From contig CM047805.1 of NCBI GenBank assembly GCA_026214975.1, forward strand, positions 5,766,001 to 5,830,000: a DNA stretch of 64,000 nucleotides, in the 5' to 3' direction. This document shows positions 1 to 12,811 of the stretch, piece after piece. Within the stretch, counting starts at the first letter, position 1. Each line of letters starts with the position of its first letter. This stretch comes from Gentiana macrophylla. Lineage: Eukaryota; Streptophyta; Magnoliopsida; Gentianales; Gentianaceae. The notes beneath the pieces were generated by a model, which had not been told where the DNA came from, did no database searches, and saw nothing but the letters and a program-made list of their open reading frames with translations. Position numbers and translations under genes: made by a program.

Positions 1-2110
1 GTCACACATTATAGGAATTTCCTTTTCCTCAATTCCATAATCCCTTAACTGTTGTCTTAACCATAGTATTTGTGCACAGAACTTCCAGCAGCAATGTATT
101 CAGCCTCAGCAGTGGAAGTTGATATTGAATTCTGTTTCTTGCTGAACCAGGAAACAAGTCTATTTCCCATTAACTGACAGGTTCCTGTGGTGCTTTTTCT
201 ATCAATCTTGCATTCTGCATAGTCAGAATCTGAGTAGGATATAACTTTGAAGCTTCCATCTTTTGAATAGCATATCCCTACTCCCAAAGTCTCTTTTAGG
301 TACTTAAGAATTCTTTTGACTGCTGCTAAATGACTTTCCTTAGGCTTTGATTAAAATCTTGCACAAACACCTACAACAAAGGATATATCAGGTCTGCTGG
401 CAGTGAGGTGCAGCAGACTGCCTATTATCCTTCTGTATAAAGTCTGATCAACATTTTTGCCTTCCTTATCTTCATCCAATCTGATGTTAGTACTCATTGG
501 AGTTGATTGCTTGGTGATGTTTTCCATGCCAAATTTCTTCAATAGCTCTTTTGTGTACTTAGATTGATGAATGAAGATTCCATCTCTCATTTGTTTGACC
601 TATAATCCTAAGAAATAGTTCATTTCCCCCATCATACTCATCTGGAACTTGCTTTTCATGAGATTAGCAAACTTTTCACATAGCACTTCATTTTCAGAAC
701 CAAAAATTATGTCATCAACATAAATCTGTACCAGCAGGGTGCTGTCTCCTTCATTGATTCTGAAAAGAGTCTTGTCAATGGTACATTTGGTGAAACCATT
801 TCCCACCAAGAATTGAGATAGGTTTTCATACGATGCTCTTGGTGCTTGTTTCAAACCATAAAGTGTTAAGTCTATACACTTTATCTTCTTGATCTTAAAC
901 TTCAAAACCAGGAGGTTGCTGAACATAAACCTCTTCTTCTAGAATGCCATTCAGAAATTCACTCTTGACATCCATCTGGTATACCCTGAAGTTTTTGTAA
1001 GCAGCAGAGGCCAAAAATAATCTTATTGCTTCCAATCTTGCAACTGGGGCATATGTCTCATCAAAATCTATTCCTTCAGCTTGAGAATAGCCTCTTGCCA
1101 CTAGTCTGGCCTTGTTTCTTACAATGGTACCAGATTCATCCAATTTGTTTCTGTATACCCATTTTGTTCCAATCACATTTGCATGAGTAGGCCTTTCCAC
1201 TAGGGTCCAAACTTGATTCCTTTCAAATTCATTCAATTCTTCTTGCATATGAATTATCCAATCTGGATCAGATATAGCTTCTTCAACAATTTTAGGCTCC
1301 ATTTGAGATAGAAAACAAGTAAACATTGCTTCCAATTGTCTTCTAATCCTTACACCTTGCTGTATATTGCCAATCACTTGCTCAGCAGGGTGATCCCTTA
1401 ACCATTGTAAATCATGATTAGATGATTCAATTTCTTATGCCATAACCAATTTTGTTCTGACTTAGTATGCACAATCAGGCAGGTTTCTAGAACAGCAATA
1501 GACCAATCTACAACATACATGTTTTGTTGTCTTCTTCCAGCCAACACAACTTGTTCACCTCTTTCACTAATCACAACATAGTAGCCTTTGCCAAAAGTGG
1601 CCTTGTAACCCATGTCACAGAATTGTCCAGTGCTCAGTAGATTATAGTCCAGTCCTTCCACAAATGCAACATTCCTGATGGTTAATCCATTCCTCACCAG
1701 TGTGCCATATCCTCTTGTGTATCCTGGTGTATTTTTGTTGCCAAAGTTGACTCTAGGACCATCCTTTGCCACATAATTTGTCAAACAGTGCTTGTTCTTT
1801 GTCATATGTCTGGACCATCCACTGTCAAAGTACCAGACACCCTACAAAACAAAGTTAATTCATTTTAGGTACCCAAAACTGTTTGGGTCCATAGTGGTCA
1901 GTGGCAAGCATGACCCTTGGCATATTTCCATAAGGTCTTCTTTGAAAAGTATTATACTTTTGTTCATATGTGTATTCCACACTTCCATAAGATCTTACAT
2001 TTGGTTTTGTGGAATTTACATATGCCTTCTGGCCTTTTGGTATATAATACTGTTTGAAGTGATTTCTGTTGTTAGAAGCATTAGCATAACCATAGGTTTG
2101 TTTGTCTGTT
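1..2110 (-). pseudogene. Sire-1 pol remnant (protease, pre-integrase, RT, RNase H)
   Basis: Broken copia pol. The protease motif DSG is readable near 1815-1840, with the following cysteine changed to tryptophan. Pre-integrase sequence with WHKKLNH is at 1398-1805. RT is at 600-1377 and keeps [17 protein letters not shown] and the catalytic YVDD (around 715-725). RNase H is at 57-590, with DSDYAECKIDRKSTTG and AEAEYIAA. Several frameshifts or stops separate these blocks (near 345, 598, 890 and 1395), and the central integrase core with DD35E is absent. Compared with the sister copy at 26397-29560 it has lost roughly 1 kb of integrase. No intact polyprotein can be made. Confidence 0.85.
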
Positions 2111-2133
2111 AGAGTGACCCTGTGATATGGAGT

Positions 2134-4172
2134 CTACTGAGGTCTCTGTTGAGGTCTTGAATAAGTCCTCTGCTGAGTCCTCTGCTGATTCCATTGCTGA
2201 GGTTTTACCCTAGCATTATGGTTTTGTCTATTGTTTCTAGCAATAGGAGTAGGAATATTCCAATCATCATCAGTAGGGAATAATCTGCCTTTCCCCCCTG
2301 AGATAAGTATCCTTAGAATGATTGACATTCTTTGATTTAGGATTCTTATCCTTGGAATATTTTTGATTTTTGCCTTTTTGTGGTCCAACAGACTTAGCAG
2401 CAAGGTCTGCTATCAGGAGGTCTAGAAGGTCCAGCAGTCTTATTCTTGGATTTACCCTTTTTGTTAGGTACTTTTGACTTTTTAGACTTCTGATTTTTCT
2501 TCCTTGAAGTCTTCTCAGTAGGCTTCACTACTTCAGCAACCTGTATGGGAGTTGGATCTTGTGCAGGCACAAACATAGGACCAATTCTGGTACTAAGTTC
2601 AGTGACCTTACTAGATCCACTCTTAGTAGATTGTTGAGTTCCAAATCCAAGCCCTGTTCTATCACCATAAGGGTTTCTAGATTTGAATGCAGTGTAGGAA
2701 CTATATTGTTCAGCAGATTCAGTAGCTACTGAATGTACAGTAGGCTTATGCTGATTTTGCTCAACATATTTTTCTTTACCTTTAAGAGTTCTTAATTCAG
2801 CTTTTAACCTCTCAACTTCTGTTTGAAGAACTTCTTTTTCAGCCTTCACAATCTCATAACCAGATTGTATTTTTCTCAGTTGATTGAGGATGGCATCCAA
2901 AGTTTCTTTATTTACAGAATTTTTAGGATTTGAGCCATAGGTTGATTCACAATCACTTTCAGCAGGAGTGTTTATAGATACATAATTGTATACCTCCTCT
3001 GTTTCTTCCATATTTGCCATTAAGGCATAGTAATCCATGTCAGCAACAAGTGCAGTATCATCAGATTCATTTCCCTTTTCTGATTCAACTTCATAGCCTG
3101 ATTCATCATCATTAGAAATCATTGTTTTCTTGCCAGGTCTTCTTTGCTGATTCTTATTCTTCAGTAGATCTGGACAATCAGGTCTGAAATGTCCAGGCTT
3201 CTTGCAGTTAAAGCACAGAAAATCAGGTTCCTTGTTCTATTTTAGATCAGGACAGTCAGGTTTGAAGTGTCCTGGTTTCTTGCACTGAAAACACAAGTAA
3301 TCATTATCTTTCTTGAATTCCTCCTTCCTTTTATCACTTGGCTTCTTTGTAAAATTCCTTGAAGAACCTCTTCCAGTTTTCATCATCCTGATCTTTTTGC
3401 TCAGTAGAGAAATTTGCACTTGCATCTCATCCAGCAAATCATCTTGGGCTCCTGATGATTCTTCTTGATGTGTGGCAGCCAATGTTGTGGTCTTTTGTTC
3501 TTCCTTTTTAGTCTCAGGTGCAAGTTTCTTGCTGAATTCATAAGATTTGAGATCTGAAAATAATTTGAAGGTGTCCTCTTCATGAAGTCTTCTCATTTCT
3601 TAAATTGAAGTAACCTTCATTTCCCAAACCTCTTTTGCAGGTAGGGCTTCTAAGACTTTTGTATTGACTTCCTCTTTTGAGTATATCACATTCAGCAATG
3701 TGAGTTCATCCATTATTGCATTAAATCTTGATTCCATTTGCTCAATGGTTTCATTTGATTTCATCTTGAAGTCTTGAAACTTCTTTTTGGCAACACTGAT
3801 TTTGTTTTTCTTGATGGCATCAGTGCCTTCACAGATTAATTGTAACTTATCCCAAAGCTCCTTTTTTGTTTTGCAATCCTTTACTTTCATGTACATATTG
3901 ATGTCCAAAGTTCTGTATATGATATCAATGGCAATATTGTTGAGGTTTGCCCTCTTTCTATCTTCAGCATTCCATTCTCTTTTTGGTTTTGGAATGTACT
4001 GAGTTTGACCATCCATAGTTATTTCTTTAGTGATCTCCAGTGGCCCTTCAATAAGCACGTCCATCATCTCATCAGGAGTAGCAGCTAGATAAGCCTGCAT
4101 ACGACATTTGTATTCATCAAAACGATCTAAAGAACACATCAACATTGTTCTAGCATACTAGTTGTTATCCAT
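2134..4172 (-). pseudogene. Sire-1 gag remnant
   Basis: Gag nucleocapsid region of Sire-1. The likely start codon is at 4172, matching the start of the sister copy, but an in-frame TAG follows at codon 5. Residues from 4145 down to 3600 form the copia gag domain (KELWDKLQLICEGTDAIKK, then NETIEQMESRFNAIMDEL). Two zinc knuckles of CX2CX4HX4C type follow (CFQCKKPGHFKPDC near 3255-3300 and a second near 3180-3220). Then comes an acidic and lysine-rich tail with a heptad-like segment (around 2770-2860). Breaks lie near 3598, 3235, 3122 and 2400. It is homologous throughout to 29561-31857. Confidence 0.85.
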
Positions 4173-4265
4173 GATGCAAAGTTTTGAAAATAAGATGCTT
4201 GAAAAAGTTTTTTCAAAATATTTTCACAAGCACAACAAGTAGGATTACTTCAAAACAGAAGCACT

Positions 4266-4279
4266 GCTTCGATACCAAT
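4266..4279 (-). promoter_or_regulatory. Primer binding site of Sire-1 (tRNA-iMet type)
   Basis: On the minus strand the LTR end CCAACA is followed by ATTGGTATCGAAGC. This differs by one base from the usual TGGTATCAGAGC complement of plant initiator tRNA-Met. It fixes element orientation and the LTR edge at 4280. Confidence 0.8.
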
Positions 4280-5238
4280 TGTTGGTGACTTGAAAAGGCT
4301 TTGGTTAAGTTTAGGGGGTGTATAAACTTAACACTTAAAACTTTTTGGAGTTAACAAACTCAGCAATGTCAGTAGCATGCTGATCACTCAATAGTGTGAT
4401 GACTGCCCAGTAGTCTGCTGACTATTGAACTTACTGAATTCGTTGCAGCGGAAAATTTGTTTATAGCCTTATTACTTGTTGATTAAATAGATGATACTAA
4501 GTATTAGATACTCAGTAGTGTCAATGTGTGTATTTCATTTGCTAGTTTCAGTAGGTTGATGTGGACAGTAAACTAAATGCAGAAATTAAATGTAGAAAGT
4601 AAGTAGTCAGTTTTTATAGTGGTTCCAGGTGGTGTAATCATGTACGTCCACTCTTCTCCTGTGATGTTGGAGGAAATCCACTAGAGATGTTTGAAGTTCC
4701 ATTTACAAAAATCCCTAGGTTGTTTGTCTTTGACCAATAACTATGGCTTCACAAACTGAATATTTGAAACAGGTAGGATTGCTGTTTCAAAGTATTCCAC
4801 TGGTCCTTGAAGGGTAGGATTGCCTCTTCACCAGCTCCACCAGACAACAGTTCTTGACACCTAAGTGCTTCTCTATCTTCACCGGTTTCTTTGTAAGAAG
4901 AAAGACTGAATCAAGTAAATGATTCAAATATCAGCACCTTGATCAGGATGAAATGATCAACAGCTTGATGGCTTCAAGTGTGTAAACTTGATGTAGCTTG
5001 ATAGAAGGTTACACTTGAAGAGTTTTCTGGATCAGTAGCTTTAAGCTCAGTGAAGTCAGCAGGGTGATTTCTTGATAAGAATCTGATAGCTCAAAAAGAT
5101 TATCGCTTTTTCATCATTTGAATCTGAATCAGGAGTCCTCTATTTATAGTTGAGAATCCTGTGACTTATTTTTGAAATTCAAACATAGCCGTTTCAGATA
5201 CGTCCCTATTCTGACTTGCATTCTGTCACTGTAGTGGT
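4280..5238 (-). repeat. Sire-1 5' LTR, inner part (to insertion point)
   Basis: Starts on the plus strand with TGTTGGTGACTTGAAAAGG and aligns with both Sire-2 LTRs up to the segment TTGCATTCTGTCACT. After that, similarity stops and gypsy-type LTR sequence begins. It resumes at 17062, with no obvious overlap or gap relative to Sire-2. The 4-bp word TGGT is present at both edges (5235-5238 and 17062-17065) and could be a target duplication, but at 4 bp it is weak. Confidence 0.8.
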
Positions 5239-6182
5239 CTTAAGAATAGGGAGTAGACTGATAGGTGAGCCTTTTATGCGAATCAACTTAGGTGGCTAGT
5301 TAAACATCTAATCAAACATATGTGTTAGATTAATAATATTAAACATCATGCAATGCTTGGTAAGGCATAGTAAAATATCGCGATGTGTTCTCGACCAGAC
5401 AAAGTAGATCGCACTCCATGCCGGTCAATCGATTGGCTAGATAAAGCGCCTGGTACATTTCCGGTTATCACACTATCGGGACTCAGATATTCCCGGGCTA
5501 CTAGAGCGTGTCTCTAAGTAGGTTGCACTGGATTGTCCTAGTACATCCTATTACTAGGCGTAATGCCCTTGTTATTCATGATGTAACAAACTTGAGCTAA
5601 GCTAGATAACTTTGGAACCTCATGTTATGCTATGAACATAATATGATAGTTAGCTAGGGCTAATAACGGAATGAATTAATAAAAGACGGCGTTGCTTTTA
5701 TTTCTTTATGAGACCGACGTTGTGCGATCTTTCTCGCGTTACTAAGTACTTATGTACTTACCCGTTACTTTGTGTTTGTCTTTCTCTTTCCCCAAAGAAG
5801 ATGAACAGGTTGGTAATGCTGATGAGTTCTTTGACGAGGAGGTGTGAGATGGAGCTCTTGAAGACTTAGTTCTTTTAGTTTGATTTCTTTCAATAATGTT
5901 GTTGATTTAGTTTCAAACAATGTTGTCTTTCTTTTGGAATAGTTCCGTTTGAATTCTTTTGGATTTAACGTTGGATGTTTAGTATTCTTTATTGGATTTA
6001 GTTTTACAGCATTGAAAACCGTGTGTCCGATCTTTTGTTTTCCCGAGTCGTTTTATCTTCCGCGTCGTTCTAGTTCTGATGTATGACGTAAGGCTTACAT
6101 ATATTATTGAATTTATTTGATAATATTTGTGTCGAGCGCTCTTTCCGGATAAGGACTCGGTGTCCGGGAAAGGGGCGTCACA
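5239..6182 (+). repeat. 3' portion of a gypsy-type LTR
   Basis: The right end reads GGGAAAGGGGCGTCACA. The last ~50 bp match, in reverse complement, the LTR edge beside a tRNA-Met primer site at 18930. That identifies this as an LTR 3' end in plus orientation. No primer site follows at 6183, so this is the outer end of a 3' LTR or of a solo LTR. The left part is cut off where it meets the Sire-1 LTR. A TGT...-starting LTR 5' portion in the same orientation is at 15917-17061; whether they are halves of one LTR cannot be shown because they do not overlap. Confidence 0.55.
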
Positions 6183-6807
6183 GAAACACATGTGTAGGTG
6201 GACGGGCACTGTCTGGAGAGTGCGTGACTTTATTACGCCAAAACCATATCCCATAAGCTATCTCGCGGAAGAGGGAGGGCCAACATCAACCATTGCATGG
6301 TCACTTGTGGCGTGTTGAAGGTTCCCAAGGACCCAGTCTTGGATTTCCGATCTGAGAAGAAAGTCTCCCATTGGGCGAGGATGGAGAGTTTCCACACATT
6401 CGATGACAAATGTGGCAGATGGAGGAGATGGATATGTGACGATGCTTTGCTCAAGAGATGCGGCAGAAGGTTGTTGACAGGCAGGCAATTGTGGCACTAT
6501 ACAACATTTTAGATATAATAAAGAATTGAAAAATGCAAACACTGACTAGCTAGGTAGTCAATCTTGGTTATTATAAAAAATAAATTATTAACTCTAATCT
6601 CATTGAATAATATGTGATGCTAATTTGACGGAAGAATTTATTTTTTCTCCAATATAAAAATTTGTCCAATAAACATATGCGAAACATTCAAGAATACTGA
6701 ATTTAACAAACATCCTAAATGCCATGGGATGCAAGTAGCTGTCTTTAGGTTAATTTAATGTTTTACGTATTTTGTTCATTTAAAATGTGAAAACATCAAA
6801 AACAAAA

Positions 6808-6839
<32 letters not shown>

Positions 6840-7204
6840 CAAACAAACAAACTTTTCGTTGAGGGCAACATCCGTTTTAAAATTCATGAAGTCAAAAGGG
6901 ACACACTTAAAGAACTTTGAATAAAAGATTTTTTTTATTTTTTGTTGTTGTATATTTCACTTGTGTGTCAAAATAATATTAGAAGGGTCCTATTTATAGC
7001 AATAAAGCAAATAAATGATAAACATCAAATAATGCGGAAAACCCTTTTTGGGATAAACACAAGAAACTCTAATTGCATATCCTTTGCCGATTTCTTCAAA
7101 TTTTCAGAATATGCCTTTATCTGATGTAGAGACTTTGTTGATCAAGACTCCATTCGTGCACAAGCTCTGGAAACGTGGCTCAGATTGGATAAACTCGACC
7201 TGCT
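6183..7204. other. Unassigned interval between LTR piece and copia relic
   Basis: No recognisable gene. Short open frames exist on both strands between 6230 and 6540 (including a plus-strand frame rich in Arg, Trp and Cys at 6297-6512), but none resembles a family I know. Codon bias does not favour one strand. The rest is AT-rich with an A-rich microsatellite at 6797-6851. Around 7130-7200 it probably includes the 3' end of the copia element that follows, but I cannot define an LTR. Confidence 0.4.
6797..6851. repeat. (AAAAC)n / A-rich simple repeat
   Basis: About 55 bases built from AAAAC and AAAC units, visible directly. It could be an A-rich tail of a retroposed sequence or a plain microsatellite. 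Confidence 0.85.
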
Positions 7205-10200
7205 TCATTTGAATTGCAAGATACGTTCTGCGCCATCATTTTCAAAATTGCATTTATCTTCATAATTGCATTTAGCTTGAATTGATTCGACAGCTGCATT
7301 GTTTGCATCTTTATCTTCATCTTTATCATCCCCCCTCAATCTGGCGTGTGAGAGTGATTGAACACGCATATTGTTACGTAAAAGAGAGAAACGAGATTTG
7401 GACAATGGTTTAGTAAAAGTATCAGCTAACTGGCGTATAGAGGGCACAAATCGAGTAACCAATTGACGCACTGCTACTTTCTCACGAACGAAATGATAAT
7501 CCAACTCAAAATTCTTAGTACGAGAATGAAACATAGGATTCACAGTTAAGTATAAGGCACTTAGGTTATCACAGAACAGTTGTGGAGGTTTAAACAACTA
7601 AACACCAATATCTCGAAGCAAATGACTAATCCAGACCAATTCAGTTGTAGTAGAGGCCATTGACATGTACTCAGCTTCAGAGCTCGACCTAGCCACAGTG
7701 GGCAATTTCTTGGAGGTCCATGAGATACAATTTTCCCCAAAGAAGACATAAAATCCACTGGTACTTCTTCTAATAGTAGGACAACCAGCCCAATCTGCAT
7801 CATTGTATGCATAAAGGATAGTAGGACTTCTGTGAAGATAATGTAGTCCTGAATCTCCAGCCCCTTTGACAAACCTCGGTAGGACTAGAAAAATGTTGAC
7901 AAACTTTGTTCACAGCATGAGTGATATCTGGTCTTGTAATGGTCAGATATTGCAATGCTCCCACTATGCTTCTGTAAGTGAAAGGATCAAAAGATTCTGA
8001 ATCTGTAGATTTGACTTGTACCTTAAGTGCTAAAAGTGTAGCAATAGCACTGCAATCTATCATCTGTGTCCGAGCCAGTACAGCCTTAGCATATTTCTGT
8101 TGAGTGAGCATAATGCCAACTGAAGTGTCTCTTATTTCAACCCTAAAAAAGTACCTAAGCTTGCCCAGATCTTTAGAGAAAATTCTTGCCCAAGCTGATT
8201 GATCAAACAGGTAATGAGCGGTTAATCATTGCCTGTAATTATTACATCATCCACATAAACCAGTAAAATAAATGTGACTCCATTTTCCTTAAGTACAAAC
8301 ATTGATGAATCAGCTGTACTGTAGTGGAAACCTAGTCCAAGAAGACATTGGGAAAGTCAGTCAAACCAAGCTCTTGGGGCTTGTTTAAGGCCATATAAGG
8401 ATTTCTTTAGTAGGCATACATGGTTTGGATTAGAGGGATGCTGAAAACCTGGTGGTTGCTCCATGTAAACCACCTCCTTTAGATGACCATGTAAGAATGC
8501 ATTCTTCACATTTAGCTGCCTTAACAACCACTTGTGGGAGACAGCCAATGAGAGGACCAGTCTTATAGTAGTTGGTTTTATCACAGGACTAAAAGTTTCT
8601 TCAAAATCTATTCCAGGTTGTTGTGAGTATCCTTGTGCCACTAGCCTGGCCTTGTACCTTTCAAGGCTACCATCTTCCCTAGTCTTTGTCCTGTACACCC
8701 ATTTTGAGCCAACAATATTAGTATTAGCAGGCCTAGGAACTAGAATCCAAGTGTTGTTGGTATGCAAGGCATGTAGTTCTTCTTTCATTGCTTGCACCCA
8801 CTTAGGATGTTTTAGGGCAGTCTTGATTGTTCGTGGTTCTGAAAGGATATCACTATTGGTGGAAACCAAGGCATAATCTTGTAGGTGAGATGGTGGCCTT
8901 CTGTCCCTAATTGGCCTCTGAGAAGGTTGTGTTTCTAGGGACACATTAGAATCTGTTTGGGTTGCTGGCTCAGGAGAAGACTGTTCCTCACCATTTTCAT
9001 GACTTCCTTCACTCAGTGCAGCATCTATATCTGTATTTTCTACATCTGTATCTGCACTTTCTGCAGATTCTGGTGCATTCAATACTTGAGCAGGTTCTGT
9101 GGCTGGATTATCAGTGGAGCAACAGTCAGGAAGGACTTTGCCATTAGGTAGACTATCTTGAGGTGCTAAGTTGAATTCATCTGTGGTAGGATAACTCACA
9201 TATTCAGGACCTGAACTTGGTACTTGTACTGCCAAAGGTTTAAAAGGGAATACTTCTTCATTAAACACAACATGCCTGGAAATGTATACCTTCTTTGTAA
9301 CTGGATCCAGACACTTGTACCTCTTGTGAAGGGGAGTATATCCCAAAAAGACACAAATGATGCTTCTTTTTGCAAATTTTGACTGTCCATGATGTCTCGG
9401 AGTAGGGAAACATTGGCGGCAAAAAACTTTTAGGCCATTATAATCAGGATCCCTTTTAAACAATCTGTAGTATGGTGTTTCAAAGTTCAAGCTGGAAGAG
9501 GGTAGTCTATTTATAAGATATACAGAAGTTAGGAAGGCCTCAACCCATAAATACTGAGGAACATTGGCATGAAACATCAAGGTCAAACCTGTTTCTACCA
9601 CATGTCTATGCTTCCTCTCAGCTACTCCATTCTGTTCAGGAGTATGAGGACAGGATATCTGTAAATTAATTCCACATGTAGAAAGACGATTTAGAAATTC
9701 TCCAAACTTGAATTCACCTCCTCCATCACAGTGAAAGACCTTTATTTTCTGATTTAAGCTGATTTTTGAAATTTCAGAAAACAATCATAAAATTTAGATT
9801 TTTTCTTTAGTGGGTACAACCAAGTAAAACGTGTGTAATCATCAATAAAGACCACATAGTAACGGTATCCTTGATTATAGGCAACAAGGGCTGGTCCCCA
9901 TTAGTCACAATGCACCTTTTTCAATGGTAAAAGTGATCTTTTATTGCTTTTATTGAAAGGAAGTTTACAGCTTTTGCCTAATTGGCAACTAACACAAACC
10001 CTAGGTTGCTGAATCTAGCTGCTAACATCAATAAGACATTTTTTGTTATTCAAATGGAAACTAGTTTTTTATGGGGATGCCCCAGACTTTCATGCCAAAT
10101 AGAACTTGGTGCTTTTCCTGGTTTTATTGCACTTAGAGCCTCCTTTAGACTTCCATTGACTGCATACAGGTTGCCTTTTCTATGTCCTTTGGCAATGATC

Positions 10201-10442
10201 CTCTGTTCTTGATCCTTTATCACAAAACCATGGTCAGTGAACTCAAACATACATTGATTATCAGAAGCAAAATTTCCAACAGACATTAAGTTCTTATTTA
10301 GTGAAGGCACAACTAAGACATCCTTAAGTTTTAAATCACCAACCATTGCATCACCTATGTGGGTTATATCTAATCCAGAGCCATCTCCTACATAGATCTT
10401 GTTGTGGATAGATAGAATAAGGGTGTGGTGCTCTAAAAACAA
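7205..10442 (-). pseudogene. Copia pol relic, RE1/Ale-like
   Basis: Minus-strand polyprotein without gag. From 10442 downwards: degenerate protease/pre-integrase region with SIWHESLGHP (10050-10442), integrase core with HCDGGGEF and NGVAERKH (8357-9784), a serine- and proline-rich linker, then RT with NVKNAFLHG and [13 protein letters not shown]. The catalytic YVDD lies near 8243-8254, followed by RNase H ending in YHFVREKV and ADTFTKPLS (7205-7597). Frameshifts occur near 9785-10050, 8355, 7850 and 7580. The sequence is distinct from the Sire elements and resembles RE1-type copia. The 5' part with gag and 5' LTR is missing, being cut where another copia LTR begins near 10449. Confidence 0.85.
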
Positions 10443-10448
10443 TCATTG

Positions 10449-11045
10449 CTTGTCTTTACGGGCAAGTGAGAGATTGTTAGATATATTGTGCCCGAAAGAC
10501 AATTGTTGCTTGTCCTTACGGGCAAGTGGGAGATTGTTGGAAGTAGCGCCCGAAAGGCAATTTAAGTAATTGTTTTTAGAATTAATAAATGATCCTAGAA
10601 ATTGATCGATCCACGGAGTTCGTATTGGTTATGAACTAATTGATCACTAGTGGGTTAATGGTAAATAAGGATAAGATGTATTGAAGAAGGTTTACGGAAA
10701 TAATCCCGCTTCATTACAGATAGTCTATGAAGGGTTAGTCCGTATGTAATGATTATATCAATGGACACTTATCGACTCGACGTTTTGAGAATAAGTTATA
10801 TCTATAATCGATAGAGTTCAGTTTCGGATTTATGGTGGCGTAATTCCGTAATTAAATGAGTTGAGTAGTTTTATTCTGTTCGATGAATATTTTATGTAGC
10901 TACTAGTTATAGGTCTATGGTCCCCGGGTTGGCTCCTAACACACAAGTGTTTTCTCGTTTTATGGAAACTCGAGAATAAATTAAACAGTTGGTCTATTTA
11001 ATGAATATGCAATATTATTTATTTGGTAGGAGTCACACTATAGAA
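10449..11045 (+). repeat. Copia LTR 5' portion with polypurine tract
   Basis: A polypurine tract (GGGCAAGTGGGAGAT, 10520-10534) precedes an LTR start TGTTGGAAGTAGCGCCCG at 10535. The following ~500 bp match the reverse complement of the solo LTR at 51023-52806, including the segment around CTATGGTCCCCG and the GTGGCGTAATTCCG region. The LTR stops near 11045, where LINE sequence begins. A degenerate first copy of the PPT/LTR junction lies about 60 bp upstream (10449-10480), so the junction itself is duplicated. No coding sequence of this element remains upstream. Confidence 0.75.
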
Positions 11046-11082
11046 AAACAATATTGAATCTAATACGACGGCGGCAGCACTA

Positions 11083-12681
11083 GTGCTCGAATCTGTGAAC
11101 TCCTCTCATATGGAGCCATCTATGGCCATGGAAACAGATGAAGAAGGCCAATCCACTGAGGAATCGGACCTCCTTCGAAGAAGCTCTGACAAATGGAAAG
11201 AAACTGAAGTACCGATAAACACAGGGCAATCGGCGTGGATGCTAAAGGGCGGAGCCGACCTCCTCCGTGAACCGAAGAGACACGACAGATTTTACATGGG
11301 GGACGGAGAAGATGAGGGAGATATTGCTGATTTTGTTACTATTACGGAAAACTGGAGAGGAACCGATACAGATGATGATCCCATCGATATCCCAGTGGAG
11401 ATGTATGGATCTGTGGCGACCTTGGCGACGGGCGGTAATTGTGAAGGTGCTTGGCCGGAATGCGTCCTTCAAGATACTCCAGCAGCGGTTAAATAATATG
11501 TAGGGTAAAGCGGGTGAACTGGACATTATCAACCTAGAACATGACTACTATGTGATTCGATTTGTCAGCAAAGAGGATTATGAATACGCCTTGTCTATGG
11601 GACGTGGGTAATTCAGGGACACTACTTAACAGTGATGAAGTGGAGGCCATTTTTCCAGCCTTCTAAGCAGAAAATTTTATCGACACTGGTATGGGTCAAA
11701 TTCCCAGGTATGCCTCTAGAATTGTTTGAGGATGAGGAGTTTTTGTTACAGCTTGCTAGAAGAATTGGAAAACCTGGGAAGGTAGATGTAGTTATGTCCA
11801 AGACCACTACGGCGAAATTTGTGAGGGTGTGTGTGGAAATGAATCTGCACCATGAGTTGCGAACAAAAGTCATACTGAATGGGAATGCTTTTGCAGTGGA
11901 GTATGAGGGACTACAACATATTTTCTTTGAATGTGGTAGATTGGGACACAGAACCCAACAGTGTCCTAGTATACGTCCTCCACCTGACCCTCAGCCGGGG
12001 CAAGCAAATGCAACAGTAGCCACCCCAAGTAAACCAACTGGTCCTACACCTGATAAACCTTTTGGTCCATGGATGATTGCATCAAATCAGAGGATGAGAC
12101 CAAACATGGGGCAGAGACCAAAAGGGAGCAAGCAGAATGAGGCACAAAATGTAGGTAGAACTGCAGGAACTGGAAGGCAGGAAATGAGTGCTAGGTCAAG
12201 ATTTAATGTACTATACGAAGAGGAACCGAAGAAGGAAAGTGATGAACAACCAGAGGACCCTGAAGAGATAACAGACCTTCAAGAAAAAATGAAGGAAGCA
12301 AGTTCAAATTTTCAGGAACCAGTGGTGTCATTATTATCTAAGGATCAGCCTTCAAAGGATTCTCATAAAACAATGGCAACAGACATGGATACCGACTCAA
12401 ACTTGAGCAGGAACTATTAACAACAAGAAACAACGAAAAGGAAAGGGAACTCATCGAATGAAACTGCACAAGCAATGCCTACCAAACGACCCTCTACAGC
12501 AGCAGGCATAACGAAGCCCTCTGGAACACCTAACAACCCTCTATATGATATATCCAACGTGAAAGATAAACCACCACACACAAAGGAAGGAAAATCCAGG
12601 AAAGACACACAGAAAATAACAGGGGCCCACTCAAGAAAAGTAGGAGGAGATGGGAACATAAAAAACAAAACCACCAGATGA
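11083..12681 (+). pseudogene. LINE ORF1 (DUF4283-like plus CCHC), broken
   Basis: An acidic N-terminus (11083-11496) leads to a stop at 11494. A frameshifted stretch (about 11500-11630) still encodes a DUF4283-like segment (VIRFVSKEDYEYAL). The main frame then resumes at 11632 with VWVKFPGMPLELF and a degenerate zinc knuckle near 11910-11960. The knuckle reads CGRLGHRTQQC but lacks the first cysteine of a CX2CX4HX4C motif, having phenylalanine there. A TAA at 12418 interrupts a basic proline-rich tail that continues in the same frame to 12681. ORF1 proteins of plant LINEs bind their RNA in the ribonucleoprotein particle. Confidence 0.8.
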
Positions 12682-12811
12682 GAGACATGGACAGCACCAG
12701 CAGAAAGGAGATGATACAAGTGTAGCTACTTGGAAGCTAAGGGATGAACCACCTGATACAAGGGAAGGAGTAGGTAAAGGGGGGACCCTCACACAGCAAC
12801 AACCCTTTTAA

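Larger units (their letters stand above)
1..5238 (-). mobile_element. Sirevirus-like Ty1/copia element (Sire-1), 5' portion
   Basis: Minus-strand copia retrotransposon that enters the window inside RNase H. Reading from high to low coordinates it shows 5' LTR, PBS, gag with two CCHC knuckles, protease, gag-pre-integrase, reverse transcriptase and RNase H. The 3' LTR lies before base 1. Most of the integrase core is missing: pre-integrase sequence (1398-1805) is followed almost directly by RT (895-1377). Its LTR matches those of the complete element at 19925-33666, so both belong to one family. The gag type and the long post-pol ORF in the complete copy suggest the Sirevirus lineage; that assignment is inferred. 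The LTR continues at 17062-17753 after an 11.8 kb insertion. Confidence 0.85.

Noticed and set aside
6230..6542. Possible gene fragment (overlapping open frames on both strands)
   Set aside because: No motif or family match; overlapping frames on both strands indicate chance openness in GC-richer DNA.
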